Source: Pirellulales bacterium (GTDB lineage: Bacteria > Planctomycetota > Planctomycetia > Pirellulales > JAICIG01). From it: DNA of 64,000 nt. Under the pieces are notes generated by a model, which did not search any database, was not told where the DNA came from, and saw only the letters and a program-made list of their open reading frames with translations. The DNA lies in the NCBI GenBank assembly GCA_035533075.1, contig DATLUO010000281.1, forward strand, positions 44,674-108,673, given 5' to 3'. Positions within the stretch are counted from its first letter, which is position 1. Each line of letters starts with the position of its first letter. Made by a program: the position numbers and the translations under genes. This document shows, piece by piece, positions 18,224-27,186 of the stretch.

Positions 18224-19477
18224 CTACCTGGCGTCGGTCACCTGCGGCGACCGTCCCACGCAATAGAGAACGCGATCGCTGCGCAGAAAGATCTGCCCGG
18301 CGCAGGCCGCGGGCGAAGCACGAAACACCTCGTCGCCGGCCGCCGCGATTTTGTTCCGCGCAACCTCCTCGAACTGCCGGCCGGGCTTGATGACCACCAC
18401 CGTGCCGTCCTCGCTCAGGAAATACGCCAGGCCGGCCGCCGCGATCGGCGACGCCGAACAGTTCCCCGCGACCCGCTCTTGCCAAACGACCGCGCCGGTC
18501 GGCGCGTCATAGCACACGGCAATGCCGTCCATGCCGACCACCATCAGATAGTCGTCGATCAGAATCGGCGAAGGTAGGTCGCGCCGCGACTTGCGAGGCG
18601 TGTGCCAGGCCATCCGGGTCTGCGTCACGTCGCCTTGGCCGCCCGGCTTCACCGCGTAAATATCGCCGGGCAGGCCGTTGACCAGGAACACCAGTCCCTT
18701 GCCGGGCGTGGCGGTCGGCTCGCCGCGACCGTTGAAACCCGCGCAAAACCAGAGTTCTTTCCCGCTGGCCGGAGCGTAGGCCGTCACGCCCGTGTGACCG
18801 TTCAAGATCAACTCTTGCCGTCCGTCCACGTCGAGCAGAATGGGCGTGCTCCAGCCGCGATGATCGGGCCGCGGCACGCGCCAAACCGTCTTGCCGGTGC
18901 GCTTGTCATAGGCGGCCAGAAAGGCGTTGCTGTCGGCGTCGCCGTTTTGCACCACCAAGTCGCCGACCAGCACCGGCGAGGCCCCCACGCCCCAGGGATT
19001 GTCGAACTGGCCCAGGTCATTCGACCAAAGGTGTTTGCCCGCGACCGAGTAAGCGTGCAGGCCGGCGCGGCCGAAAAACGCCACCACCACTTCGCCGTCG
19101 GTGACGCAGGTGGGCGAGGCAAAGGTGTTCATTTTGTGCAGCCCCTCCGGCTGCCCGTCAAACTGCACGCTCTGCTTCCAGAGCAGCTTGCCGCCGCGGC
19201 GGTCGAGGCAAAGCACGTTGCGGCGGCGGCCGCCATCTTCGGCGCTGGTCAGAAAGAGCTTGTCTTGCCAGATTACGGGCGACGATTCGCCCACGCCCGG
19301 CAGAGGCGCCTTCCAGTCGATATCTCCGTTGCCCCACTTGACGGGCAACTTCGTCTCAGTCGAGTGACCATCTCCCCGCGGTCCGCGCCACCGCGGCCAG
19401 GGGGTTTGGGCGTGCGACACGGCGGCGCTCAGCCAGCACGCCAAGGCCATGACGACAATACGGCAGGTGGTTCTCAT
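18224..19477 (-). CDS. secreted PQQ-like beta-propeller protein
   Basis: 417 aa from ATG 19477, chosen because GGAGACTG lies upstream. Signal peptide about 1-25 (MRTTCRIVVMALACWLSAAV). The body is a WD40/PQQ-type propeller with repeated blades such as WKAPLPGVGESSPVIWQDKL, GKLLWKQSVQFDG, GKTVWRVPRPDHRG and GAVVWQERVAGNCSASPIAA, and starts with the planctomycete WPRWRGPRGDGHS motif. Proteins of this type are abundant in the phylum and are not proven to bind PQQ. It is followed by the CPBP protease in one unit. Confidence 0.9.
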   Translation of the reverse strand: MRTTCRIVVMALACWLSAAVSHAQTPWPRWRGPRGDGHSTETKLPVKWGNGDIDWKAPLPGVGESSPVIWQDKLFLTSAEDGGRRRNVLCLDRRGGKLLWKQSVQFDGQPEGLHKMNTFASPTCVTDGEVVVAFFGRAGLHAYSVAGKHLWSNDLGQFDNPWGVGASPVLVGDLVVQNGDADSNAFLAAYDKRTGKTVWRVPRPDHRGWSTPILLDVDGRQELILNGHTGVTAYAPASGKELWFCAGFNGRGEPTATPGKGLVFLVNGLPGDIYAVKPGGQGDVTQTRMAWHTPRKSRRDLPSPILIDDYLMVVGMDGIAVCYDAPTGAVVWQERVAGNCSASPIAAAGLAYFLSEDGTVVVIKPGRQFEEVARNKIAAAGDEVFRASPAACAGQIFLRSDRVLYCVGRSPQVTDAR

Positions 19478-19498
19478 ATTTTCAGTCTCCAATATCAT

Positions 19499-19739
19499 GT
19501 AGGGTGGGACCAGCGAGCTTGCGAGCGCCGGCCCACCGTGATCAGGGATCAGGGATCAGGGATCAGGGATCAGGGATCAGGGTTCAGGGTTCGCGTTCCG
19601 GAGAAATTGCAAATTGCCAATTGGAAGCAAGGCGTGGACCAGAAGACAAAACAGCCAAGACCCAAGAGCCAAGAGCCAAGAGCCAAGACCTCAATCCAAA
19701 ATCCAAAATCCAAAATCCAAAATCCAAAATCCAAAATCG
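19499..19739 (+). repeat. mosaic of a 39-bp dispersed element and four heptanucleotide arrays
   Basis: Between the PQQ gene start and the glgP stop. In order: one 39-bp element (19499-19537, begins GTAGGGTGGGACC, ends GCCGGCCCACC); about seven units of GATCAGG (19540-19588, last ones GTTCAGG); three units of ATTGCAA type (about 19606-19626); four CCAAGAG units (19663-19690); and six to seven TCCAAAA units (19693-19738) that stop one base before the glgP stop codon. Every array has a 7-bp period although the unit sequences differ. Confidence 0.92.
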
Positions 19740-22181
19740 TCACGCGATCGGCACAGGCACCGGCTCGGCGTGCCAGATGTCGCGGCAGTATTCGGCGATT
19801 GCCCGGTCCGACGAAAACTTGCCCATGCGGGCCACGTTCACGAGCGACATCCGGTTCCAACGGGCCTTGTCGTGATAGACGCCGGCCACTTCATCCTGGC
19901 ATTCAATGTACGAAGCAAAATCGGCCAGCACCAGATAGGGGTCGTGGTCGAGCAACGATTCCACCAGCGGGCGAAAGACCTCTCGATCGCCCTTGGAGAA
20001 CTCGCCCGAAGCGATCAGGTCGATCGCCGCACGCAGCTCCGGGTCGCACTCATACAAGTCGCGCGGCCGATAGCCTTTCGACTTGCGGCCGGCCACCTCC
20101 TCGGCGGTCATCCCGAACAAGAAGAAATTCTCGGCGCCCACTTCCTCGCGGATTTCGACGTTGGCGCCGTCCAGCGTGCCGATGGTCAGCGCTCCGTTGA
20201 AGGCGAACTTCATGTTGCCGGTGCCCGACGCCTCGGTGCCCGCCGTGGAAATCTGCTCCGACAAATCCGCCCCCGGATAGACCGTGTGCGCCGTCTTGAC
20301 GCTGAAGTTCGGGAAGAACACGATCTTCAAACGGTCGCGAACGTCGCGGTCGCGGTTCACGACCTCGGCCACGGAGTTGATCAAGCGGATCATCAACTTG
20401 GCCATGACGTAGCCCGGCGCGGCTTTGCCTCCGAAAACAATCGTGCGCGGCAGCACGTCCATGCGCGGATTGGTCTTCATGCGATGATAGAGCGTGACGG
20501 CGTGCAGCACGTTGAGGTGCTGCCGCTTGTACTCGTGAATGCGTTTGACCTGCACGTCGAAGAGCGTGGCCGGATCGGTCCGGATGCCGGTGGCCGCTTC
20601 CATGGCCCGCGCCAGCCGCGTCTTGTTGGCCTGCTTGATGGCCTGCCATTCGTGCAGAAAGGCGGAATCCGCCGCGAATTTTTCCAGCTCCAGCAGCCGG
20701 CTGCTCTCGCGCACCCAGCGGTCGCCGATGGTGTCGGTGATCAGCCGCGACAGGCCCGGATTGGCCAGCAACAAGAACCGCCGCAAAGTGACGCCGTTGG
20801 TCTTGTTCGAAAACTTTTCGGGCCACAGATCGTAGAAGTCTTTGAGCACGGTCTGCTCCAAAAGCCGCGTGTGCAGCGCCGCCACGCCGTTCACGGCCCG
20901 GCTGCCGACGCAGGCCAGGTTCGCCATCCGCACGTGCCGCTCGCGCCCCTCTTCGATGATCGAAAGCCGCTCCAGCTTGGCGCCGTCGCCCGGATACTGG
21001 GCCTGCACCTTGTCGAGAAACCGCCGGTTGATCTCGTAGATGATTTCCAGGTGCCGCGGCAACACGCGGGCAAACAGCGCCAGCGGCCATTTCTCCAACG
21101 CTTCGGGCAACAAAGTGTGATTGGTGTAGGCAAACACGCGGCTGGTGATCTGCCAGGCCCGTTCCCACTCCAGATGGTGCTCGTCGACCAGCAGCCGCAT
21201 CAGCTCGGCCACGCCGATCGTGGGGTGCGTGTCGTTAAGCTGGATGACGTACTTCTGTTGGAAGTTGTCGAGCGTCTGTTCGCGCTGCAGGTAAATGCGG
21301 ATCATGTCTCGCAGCGAGCACGAGACGAAGAAGTATTGTTGTTCCAGCCGCAATTGCTTGCCGGCGGCCGGCTCGTCGTTGGGGTAAAGCACCTTGGTGA
21401 TGTTCTCCGACACGATCTTCTTGTCGACCGCGCGGTAATAATCGCCCACGTTGAAGGCCTGAAAATCAAACGACTCATGGGCCTCGGCCTTCCACAGCCG
21501 CAGCAGGTTGACCGTGCCCACGCCGTAGCCTTGCATCAGGGTGTCGCAGGGCGTGCCCATGACGACGCGGTCGGGCACCCAGCGCACGCAGTAACGGCCC
21601 GCTTGGTCGGCGTACGGTTCGGTGTGTCCGCCCAGCTTGACCTCGAAGGCGACCTCCGGGCGAGTGATCTCCCAGGGATAGCCCAGCCGCAGCCAGCGGT
21701 CGCTTTTTTCGACCTGCTGGCCGTCGTGAATCTCCTGCTTGAAGATGCCGAACTCATAGCGAATGCCGTAGCCGATGGAAGGTATCTGCAGCGTGGCCAG
21801 CGACTCCATGTAGCAGGCGGCCAATCGGCCCAGGCCGCCGTTGCCCAGGCCGGGCTCCTCTTCCTGGTCGAGCAGCTCGTCGAGGTTCTGGCCCAGGTCG
21901 GCGACGGCCTGCCGCGCCGCCTCGTAGATGCCGAGATTGATCAGGTTCTTGCCCAGTTGCGGCCCGATGAGAAACTCGGCCGAGAGATACGCGACCGTGC
22001 GGCTTTCCTTCTCGAAGTACGTCGACGCGGTCTTGACCCACCGCCGCAAGATGCAGTCGCGCACCGTGTAGGCCAGGGCGAGGTAATAGTCATGCTTGGA
22101 GGCGATTTCAGGAAACTTCCCCAGCATGCGGAACAAGTTTTCGTCGATATGCGAGCGCAGCTCGCGGGCAGTATCGTTCAT
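19740..22181 (-). CDS. glgP: glycogen/starch phosphorylase
   Basis: 813 aa, normal family length. It carries the standard phosphorylase landmarks: AEFLIGPQLGKNL, GNGGLGRLAACYMESLATL, YVIQLNDTHPTIGV, and the pyridoxal-phosphate lysine region EASGTGNMKFAFNGALTIGT with following LDGANVEI. It releases glucose-1-phosphate from alpha-1,4-glucans using phosphate. No clear ribosome site precedes the ATG at 22181. The gene is flanked on both sides by heptanucleotide arrays. Confidence 0.97.
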   Translation of the reverse strand: MNDTARELRSHIDENLFRMLGKFPEIASKHDYYLALAYTVRDCILRRWVKTASTYFEKESRTVAYLSAEFLIGPQLGKNLINLGIYEAARQAVADLGQNLDELLDQEEEPGLGNGGLGRLAACYMESLATLQIPSIGYGIRYEFGIFKQEIHDGQQVEKSDRWLRLGYPWEITRPEVAFEVKLGGHTEPYADQAGRYCVRWVPDRVVMGTPCDTLMQGYGVGTVNLLRLWKAEAHESFDFQAFNVGDYYRAVDKKIVSENITKVLYPNDEPAAGKQLRLEQQYFFVSCSLRDMIRIYLQREQTLDNFQQKYVIQLNDTHPTIGVAELMRLLVDEHHLEWERAWQITSRVFAYTNHTLLPEALEKWPLALFARVLPRHLEIIYEINRRFLDKVQAQYPGDGAKLERLSIIEEGRERHVRMANLACVGSRAVNGVAALHTRLLEQTVLKDFYDLWPEKFSNKTNGVTLRRFLLLANPGLSRLITDTIGDRWVRESSRLLELEKFAADSAFLHEWQAIKQANKTRLARAMEAATGIRTDPATLFDVQVKRIHEYKRQHLNVLHAVTLYHRMKTNPRMDVLPRTIVFGGKAAPGYVMAKLMIRLINSVAEVVNRDRDVRDRLKIVFFPNFSVKTAHTVYPGADLSEQISTAGTEASGTGNMKFAFNGALTIGTLDGANVEIREEVGAENFFLFGMTAEEVAGRKSKGYRPRDLYECDPELRAAIDLIASGEFSKGDREVFRPLVESLLDHDPYLVLADFASYIECQDEVAGVYHDKARWNRMSLVNVARMGKFSSDRAIAEYCRDIWHAEPVPVPIA

Positions 22182-22200
22182 TAGTTCAGGACCCTGTTGG

Positions 22201-22300
22201 GCATTAGGCGTTGGGCATTGGGCGTTAGGCGTTAGGCGTTAGGCGTTAGGACAGCGTCCTCACACCGCGCCTAAAGCCTAACGCCTATCGCCTAACGCCT
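22201..22300 (+). repeat. heptanucleotide array with an inverted second half
   Basis: Seven 7-bp units of GCGTTAG/GCATTAG/GCGTTGG type run from 22201 to 22249. After a 19-bp spacer, 22269-22300 carries four and a half units of GCCTAAC type, which is the complement of the first array, so the RNA or single strand can fold into a long hairpin. It lies upstream of glgP. Confidence 0.88.
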
Positions 22301-22385
22301 CTGTGACCGCGATTGTACCGATTCGGCATGCACATTTCACTCGCTGATGATCTTGTTGCCGAGGTGGAGAGTCGCTACCGAAGCC

Positions 22386-22934
22386 ATGTCGGGCCGGCTG
22401 CGGCTGCGGTGCGAAGGGAGCACCTTGAGCTACTTTGTCAGCGACGAGAGCGAGAGCGACTTCCGGGAGCTGCGGAGCGAGGGTTTCGTGAGCGACGACG
22501 TCAAGTGGATCCGGGCGGCGGCGATCACCGGCGGCTCAAAGAGCCCGCTCACGGACGTTTTGGAACTGATCAATCTATTGGGCCTTCCCATCGAGTTTGC
22601 TCAACAGCTCGATCCTTACGTGCGAGGCAAATATGCCGAGTTGTGGCAGCAAGCGAAGAAGCGGTATGTAACGCTTTGGCGAAACAAATGGCTGACCGCC
22701 GACGCTCATACGCTAGAAGACATGATCGGGGCGCTTCGCGCGGCGGCTGCCGTGCTCGAATCCATGCTCGACGACGGCGTCACTCTTGATGCCGAAGCGG
22801 GCGGTGTGGGCGACGATGATGCGCATCTGGTGACCACCGATCCTGAAGTGGCCAAGAAGTACGACATGCTCGAAGAGTCCGAGTTCTGGGGCAAGGAAGA
22901 AGACGACGACGACGAACAGACTGGGATCAACTGA
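22386..22934 (+). CDS. hypothetical protein with acidic C-terminus
   Basis: 182 aa if started at ATG 22386; the frame extends to an earlier ATG at 22347. No membrane segment or signal peptide. Residues about 1-130 are mixed alpha/beta; the C-terminus is strikingly acidic (EESEFWGKEEDDDDEQ). I do not recognise the family. A 59-aa zinc-ribbon protein begins 10 bp after its stop, so the two are likely one unit. The divergent gene upstream is glgP. Confidence 0.55.
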   Translation: MSGRLRLRCEGSTLSYFVSDESESDFRELRSEGFVSDDVKWIRAAAITGGSKSPLTDVLELINLLGLPIEFAQQLDPYVRGKYAELWQQAKKRYVTLWRNKWLTADAHTLEDMIGALRAAAAVLESMLDDGVTLDAEAGGVGDDDAHLVTTDPEVAKKYDMLEESEFWGKEEDDDDEQTGIN

Positions 22935-22943
22935 ACGGACAGG

Positions 22944-23123
22944 ATGGCGAAATACATTCCCCGGAGCGGAAAGCAGGCCCGTCCGAAGACCGCCGTGAAA
23001 GGCAAACGCTACCGCTGCGCCAAGTGCCGCAAGCGCAGCCCGAAGCCCGTCAAAACGCCCGCTCCCTGGTATTGCCCGACTTGCCTCGCAGAAATTGCCG
23101 CTGCGGCTGCAAACGAATCATGA
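22944..23123 (+). CDS. 59-aa basic zinc-ribbon protein
   Basis: ATG 22944 to TGA 23121-23123. The product begins MAKYIPRSGKQARPKTA and contains CAKCRKRSPKP and WYCPTC, two CxxC pairs 18 residues apart, a plausible single zinc site. The N-terminal half is strongly basic. It follows the acidic-tailed protein by 10 bp; acidic and basic products from neighbouring genes suggest a pair. No family recognised. Confidence 0.55.
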   Translation: MAKYIPRSGKQARPKTAVKGKRYRCAKCRKRSPKPVKTPAPWYCPTCLAEIAAAAANES

Positions 23124-23137
23124 GGGGATCGAAATCG

Positions 23138-24607
23138 TCAGTCGGTGCCACCGGCTGCCGCGAAGAGGTTGATGATCGCCTCGGCCAGCGTCAGGTCGTT
23201 CCATTTGTCCGGATCTGAATTCGGATACGACTCTCGCATCATCTTTCTCATCAAATCGGCCCGCGCTCGTTCCTCTTCGGCCGTTGGTTTGCGGCCCCAC
23301 GCCTCTTGTATCGCAAGACTGGCCTCGTGCTCCAACAGCTTCATCTGATGGTGTTGCCGAGCGAATCCCAGCGGCGTCAGTCCGTTGCGGTCTCGCAACG
23401 TCAGATCCGTCCCGGCATCAATCAGCAGGCGAATGGCCTCAATATCGTCGATGGCCTGGAACCAGAGTTGACGGTCGATGGCGTACACCAACGCCGTATG
23501 TCCGTCCTGGTCGACATCGTTGGGGCGGGCGCCGCCGGCCAGCAGCAAACGAACGATCGCAGGCGAACTTGCTCCCAGCATCAGCGGGGTCGAGCCTTCC
23601 GGTAGTCGCGCATGGATATCCGCCCCCGCCCGAATCCACTCCTCCACGCTGTCCGCCATTTCGCCGTCGCAGGCCAAGTGCAGCCCGGTGGCGCAACCTC
23701 GGGTTCGCCTCGCCTCGAGATTCGCGCCGGCTCGGGCCAGCAGGCGAAATCGCTCACGATCGAGCGGCGGAAACGCGGCCTTCATCAGCGCCGTCTGACC
23801 GTTCTCGTCCGCGACGTTCGGATTCCCACCGCGGCTCAAGATATCCGCGACCTCTTCCAGCGGCAGATTCTTGAGCAGTCGCTCGGAAATCTTTCCGGAA
23901 CGCTCGGCGAGCTCCTTCTCTTCCGGTGATTCCAGGTTCCTCATGCTCAAACGGCGGAGCATTTCATTGACGCGTTTCTGCTGCTCCTCAAACGACAGTC
24001 GATCCCGGTCATCCGACTCTTCCGACTCCGGAGCCCCGCCGGATTCCGAATCGATCTGCCAACTGCCGGTGCCTTTGTGATAGTCGTCAATATCTGCCTG
24101 AAATACGCTGCACGCTCCTTCCAAGCGGTCTCGGTCCAGATACCCCACGGGCATGAGGGCAGCCATCGACCGGCTCAGTGCCGGCTGGAAAGTCTGGTAG
24201 TTCAGCAGACCGCCCGAGTCGCGGACCTGGATCGGAAGCAGGCAGACATGCTGGCCGGTCGTCAACACGTCGATGGTCCGGCCCTCGGAAAACTTCAGCC
24301 GGACAAGGACCTGCGGATGATCGTTGGTCCAGATCGATGCAAAATGGCTGCGGATTACCGGCTCCGGGGCGTCGAACAGCCTTGGATCGAGAGATTCGAT
24401 GGCGGGTTGACAAAGCTGTTCAAAAAGCTGCGCGACACACTCGGCAGGTAGTGCGTCGCAGTTCCCGGCGATCTCCTCCTGGCGGACAAAGCGGTCTCCC
24501 TGGCGGGTGATTGTCAGTTTGGCGAGGCTATGAGGGTCGGCGAATCCCTGCCACCTGGAGAAGACGTCGATTTGTTCCAGATTGGCTACGCTTAGTTCGC
24601 CGACCAT
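23138..24607 (-). CDS. ankyrin-repeat protein
   Basis: 489 aa. The first ~190 residues are a mixed alpha/beta region of unknown type (VANLEQIDVFSRWQGFADP at the start). From about residue 245 there are four to five ankyrin repeats (GGNPNVADENGQTALMKAAF, RAGANLEARRTRGC, RAGADIHARLPEGSTPLML, DAGTDLTLRDRNGLTPLGFA). The C-terminal ~65 residues are helical and charged. Ankyrin repeats indicate protein binding; no catalytic domain is visible. Its 3' end is 15 bp from the convergent zinc-ribbon gene. Confidence 0.82.
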   Translation of the reverse strand: MVGELSVANLEQIDVFSRWQGFADPHSLAKLTITRQGDRFVRQEEIAGNCDALPAECVAQLFEQLCQPAIESLDPRLFDAPEPVIRSHFASIWTNDHPQVLVRLKFSEGRTIDVLTTGQHVCLLPIQVRDSGGLLNYQTFQPALSRSMAALMPVGYLDRDRLEGACSVFQADIDDYHKGTGSWQIDSESGGAPESEESDDRDRLSFEEQQKRVNEMLRRLSMRNLESPEEKELAERSGKISERLLKNLPLEEVADILSRGGNPNVADENGQTALMKAAFPPLDRERFRLLARAGANLEARRTRGCATGLHLACDGEMADSVEEWIRAGADIHARLPEGSTPLMLGASSPAIVRLLLAGGARPNDVDQDGHTALVYAIDRQLWFQAIDDIEAIRLLIDAGTDLTLRDRNGLTPLGFARQHHQMKLLEHEASLAIQEAWGRKPTAEEERARADLMRKMMRESYPNSDPDKWNDLTLAEAIINLFAAAGGTD

Positions 24608-24838
24608 GCTTTCGATGCCTCGCCGATCGTTGATGCGCCCCTACTTTATCGTGTAAATCTTCCGCCGGAAACCGCTACTTCGACTTCACTCCGCTGAGCG
24701 GGTGATTGGTGACGATGGTCCGGCCAATTCCCTGCTACCGGCAGTTTGCCGATTGGCAAAGCGGCGCGGCGCGAATCATACTACCGACACGGGGCGCCGT
24801 CGCGGCGCCCGGAACCGCTTGTCTTCAGGAGAGACGCT

Positions 24839-25825
24839 TTGAAACGCACTTCCTTGATTTCCGTTGCCGCAGCCCGCCTGGCGATCGGCTTCTCGCTCTC
24901 GGCGGTCATCGGCTTGATCTCGCCCTCGGACCGGCAGTTCGCCACGGCGGCGCGGGCCGCCGAGGACGACAAAGCACCGGCTCCGCCACCAGCGGATGAC
25001 GGCAAACTTCGGATTCTATGCTTCGGCGCTCACCCGGACGACTGCGAGCTCCGCGTGGCCGGCACCGCCGCGCTTTGGGCGGCGCAGGGACACCACGTGA
25101 AGTTCGTCTCCGTCACCAACGGCGACATCGGTCATTGGCGCGAGGCGGGCGGACCGTTGGCCCAGCGCCGCAAGAGCGAGGTCGCCCGTGCCGACGCGAT
25201 GCTGCATGTCACCAGCCAGGTGCTCGACATCCACGACGGCGAGTTGCTGCCCACGATCGAGAACCGCCGCACGATTACCCGCCTGATTCGCCGGTGGAAC
25301 GCCGACGTCGTGACGAGCCACCGGCCCAACGACTATCATCCCGACCATCGCTACACGGGCGTCCTCGTGCAGGACGCCGCGTACATGGTCACCGTGCCTT
25401 ATTTCTGCCCCGATACGCCGCACCTGCGGAAGAACCCGGTGTTTCTGTTCTATCCCGACCGTTTCCAGAAGCCGAATCCATTTCAGGCCGACGTGGCTGT
25501 CTCGATTGATTCGGTGATGGAGACGAAACTGCAAGCGTTGGCCGTCATGGAGTCGCAGTTTTACGAAGGCGGCGCAAACGGCTCGGCCGAGTTGACGCCC
25601 GACGATCCGGCGCGGCAGGCCGAACGTCGCCGGCAAGTTCGCGAGGGGTTTGCCGCCCGAAGCCGGGAGGTGGCCGACCGTTTTCGCGCCGTGCTGAGCG
25701 ACGGGTACGGCGCCGAGGCGGCGGCCAAGATCGAGTTTGCCGAAGCGTTCGAAATCTGCGAGTACGGCCGGCAGCCGAGCAAAGCCGAGCTGCGGCAATT
25801 GTTTCCGTTTTCAACCGCGCCATAA
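24839..25825 (+). CDS. PIG-L family deacetylase, exported
   Basis: 328 aa from a TTG at 24839, chosen because GGAGAG lies 6 bp upstream and because it starts a signal peptide (KRTSLISVAAARLAIGFSLS). Metal-site motifs of the LmbE/PIG-L family are present: AHPDD (64-68) and HPDH (167-170) in SHRPNDYHPDH. Family enzymes use Zn2+ to remove acetyl groups from sugar derivatives such as GlcNAc-linked molecules. Secreted members are frequent in Planctomycetes and lack an assigned substrate. It is monocistronic. Confidence 0.87.
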   Translation: MKRTSLISVAAARLAIGFSLSAVIGLISPSDRQFATAARAAEDDKAPAPPPADDGKLRILCFGAHPDDCELRVAGTAALWAAQGHHVKFVSVTNGDIGHWREAGGPLAQRRKSEVARADAMLHVTSQVLDIHDGELLPTIENRRTITRLIRRWNADVVTSHRPNDYHPDHRYTGVLVQDAAYMVTVPYFCPDTPHLRKNPVFLFYPDRFQKPNPFQADVAVSIDSVMETKLQALAVMESQFYEGGANGSAELTPDDPARQAERRRQVREGFAARSREVADRFRAVLSDGYGAEAAAKIEFAEAFEICEYGRQPSKAELRQLFPFSTAP

Positions 25826-25900
25826 CCATCAAGCCATCAAGCTTGGGGTCTTCCGGTCGAGTTGGCACGCCTGCTAAACTGACGAATGGAGGTGACTTCT

Positions 25901-26348
25901 ATGCTGGCAAGCGGCAGAGGCCCGTACAGTTCTCGACGATTGGCTGGTGCGTCGGCAGCGTCTGGCTGCGTCGGAGAGCATTCCCGAGCCGCACCGGCGG
26001 ATGCAGTTGCAGGTGCTGGAATATCTCATTCGGCGTTACGCCGACTCGCCGGAAGCCGCCCGTCCGGCCCGCTGCGCTTCGACGGCCGCGTTCTACAGCA
26101 ACGACCGCCTGATCGTCATCCACCATCATTTGGGGCGAGGGAAAATTGCCGGGGTCCGAAACCAGGCTGAAGCCAACCGGCGGGTGGGCGATATTCTCGG
26201 CCATCTGCGCCGCGTTCATGAACAAGACGCCGAAGCCGTCGCGGCGCTGCTTTCCGACCTGCTTTCGCTGCCCCGATCCGCCGACGAGCACTCCTACGAG
26301 CGTCGCGCGCTGCTCGACGCCATGCGGACGATCGCGCATCGGGATTGA
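25901..26348 (+). pseudogene. small gene with an apparent +1/-1 frame break near its start
   Basis: A near-perfect ribosome site GGAGGTGA (25888-25895) precedes ATG 25901, but that frame is shadow-like. The neighbouring frame reads a convincing helical protein, WQAAEARTVLDDWLVRRQRL to AMRTIAHRD (TGA 26346-26348), with no ATG; its first possible start is GTG 25947. Adding or losing one base just after the ATG would join the two. So either the gene is frameshifted in this strain, the sequence has an error, or the site uses programmed frameshifting. No family recognised; the protein would be about 147 aa and soluble. Confidence 0.5.
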
Positions 26349-26455
26349 AAGCAGAGCGCTAGTGTCGGTCGTCTTGTCCGGCCTTCTTGACCGAACCGCG
26401 GCCGGCTGGCAGGACCGACTTCGAGATATTTTGGAAATGAACGCCGCGCGCTAGG

Positions 26456-26484
26456 TTGTTTCCCACATTGAATCAGGGTAGAAT
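26456..26484 (+). promoter_or_regulatory. sigma-70-type promoter of the efflux operon
   Basis: TTGTTT (26456-26461), 17-bp spacer, TAGAAT (26479-26484). It lies 36 bp before the ATG at 26521 and is the only good promoter-like sequence ahead of the adaptor and permease genes. Confidence 0.55.
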
Positions 26485-26520
26485 CTCTTTAATCCTGATA
26501 GACAGCTTCCACGTTCGACC

Positions 26521-27024
26521 ATGGTTCGCTTCCTTCGCGACGGCATCTGCTGGCTGCTTTCGGCCGTGTTGTTATTGACCAACGGCTGGCCGGTGGCGAT
26601 CCAACATGCGCACGACCTCGGCGAGAATCCGTACCATCACTCCCACCGCGGCGAGGTCGTCGCCGATGCGGTTGACCGCACGCCGTCGATTGGTGACCCC
26701 AGCGCGGCCGTGTCGGGCGTGACCGAGCACGTCCACATGCTCTGGCTCGGCTGGGAAGTTACCATTTTGCCGACAAAAGGTTGTCGACCAGATTCGTCTC
26801 CCTCGGCCGTGGCGGCGGGAATGCTCGCCGAAGTCGTCGAGAAGTGTTCGACCGAAACCGACGTCGTGGGCGTGTTCGCGGCAAACACGCCGTTCGTTTC
26901 CAGCGTCACTTTACCGCCGCCACTCGATGCGGCGTCGATTCACGCCGACGCGCTGCCGCGCGTGGCGGCCTTGCCGCTGTGCGACACTGCGCGCCATCTG
27001 CGCTCGGGCGTGCAGTTGATCTGA
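26521..27024 (+). CDS. exported His-containing hypothetical protein heading the efflux cluster
   Basis: 167 aa. N-terminal signal-anchor-like stretch (residues 8-25, ICWLLSAVLLLTNGWPVAI), then a His-rich segment HAHDLGENPYHHSHRGE and later EHVHMLWLGWEV. The rest has low complexity (A/V/T/S). No family recognised. Its position before an RND adaptor and permease, and the His cluster, suggest a periplasmic metal-binding accessory protein; this is an inference. Confidence 0.55.
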   Translation: MVRFLRDGICWLLSAVLLLTNGWPVAIQHAHDLGENPYHHSHRGEVVADAVDRTPSIGDPSAAVSGVTEHVHMLWLGWEVTILPTKGCRPDSSPSAVAAGMLAEVVEKCSTETDVVGVFAANTPFVSSVTLPPPLDAASIHADALPRVAALPLCDTARHLRSGVQLI

Positions 27025-27186
27025 GTTCTCCGGAAACGTCTTCGTTCCGGCCAGCGCGCGTGCGTTTGAACCCGCGCCGGTGCTTCGTCGTCCGCTTGCC
27101 GGTAGAACTTGCCCACGGATCGTGCCTTCAGCCAAGAGATGCTCCGCCGTATCCCAAACGCCGTCACTCCCTTTCAGGGCTACGCC

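Noticed and set aside
19540..19738. Tandem arrays considered as a CRISPR array
   Set aside because: Units are 7 bp with no spacers and no cas genes in the window.
19614..22184. Long frame antisense to glgP
   Set aside because: Shadow of a certain gene; the glgP frame carries full phosphorylase motifs.
26361..26453. 30-codon GTG frame after the frame-broken gene
   Set aside because: Too short, no ribosome site, no recognisable feature.
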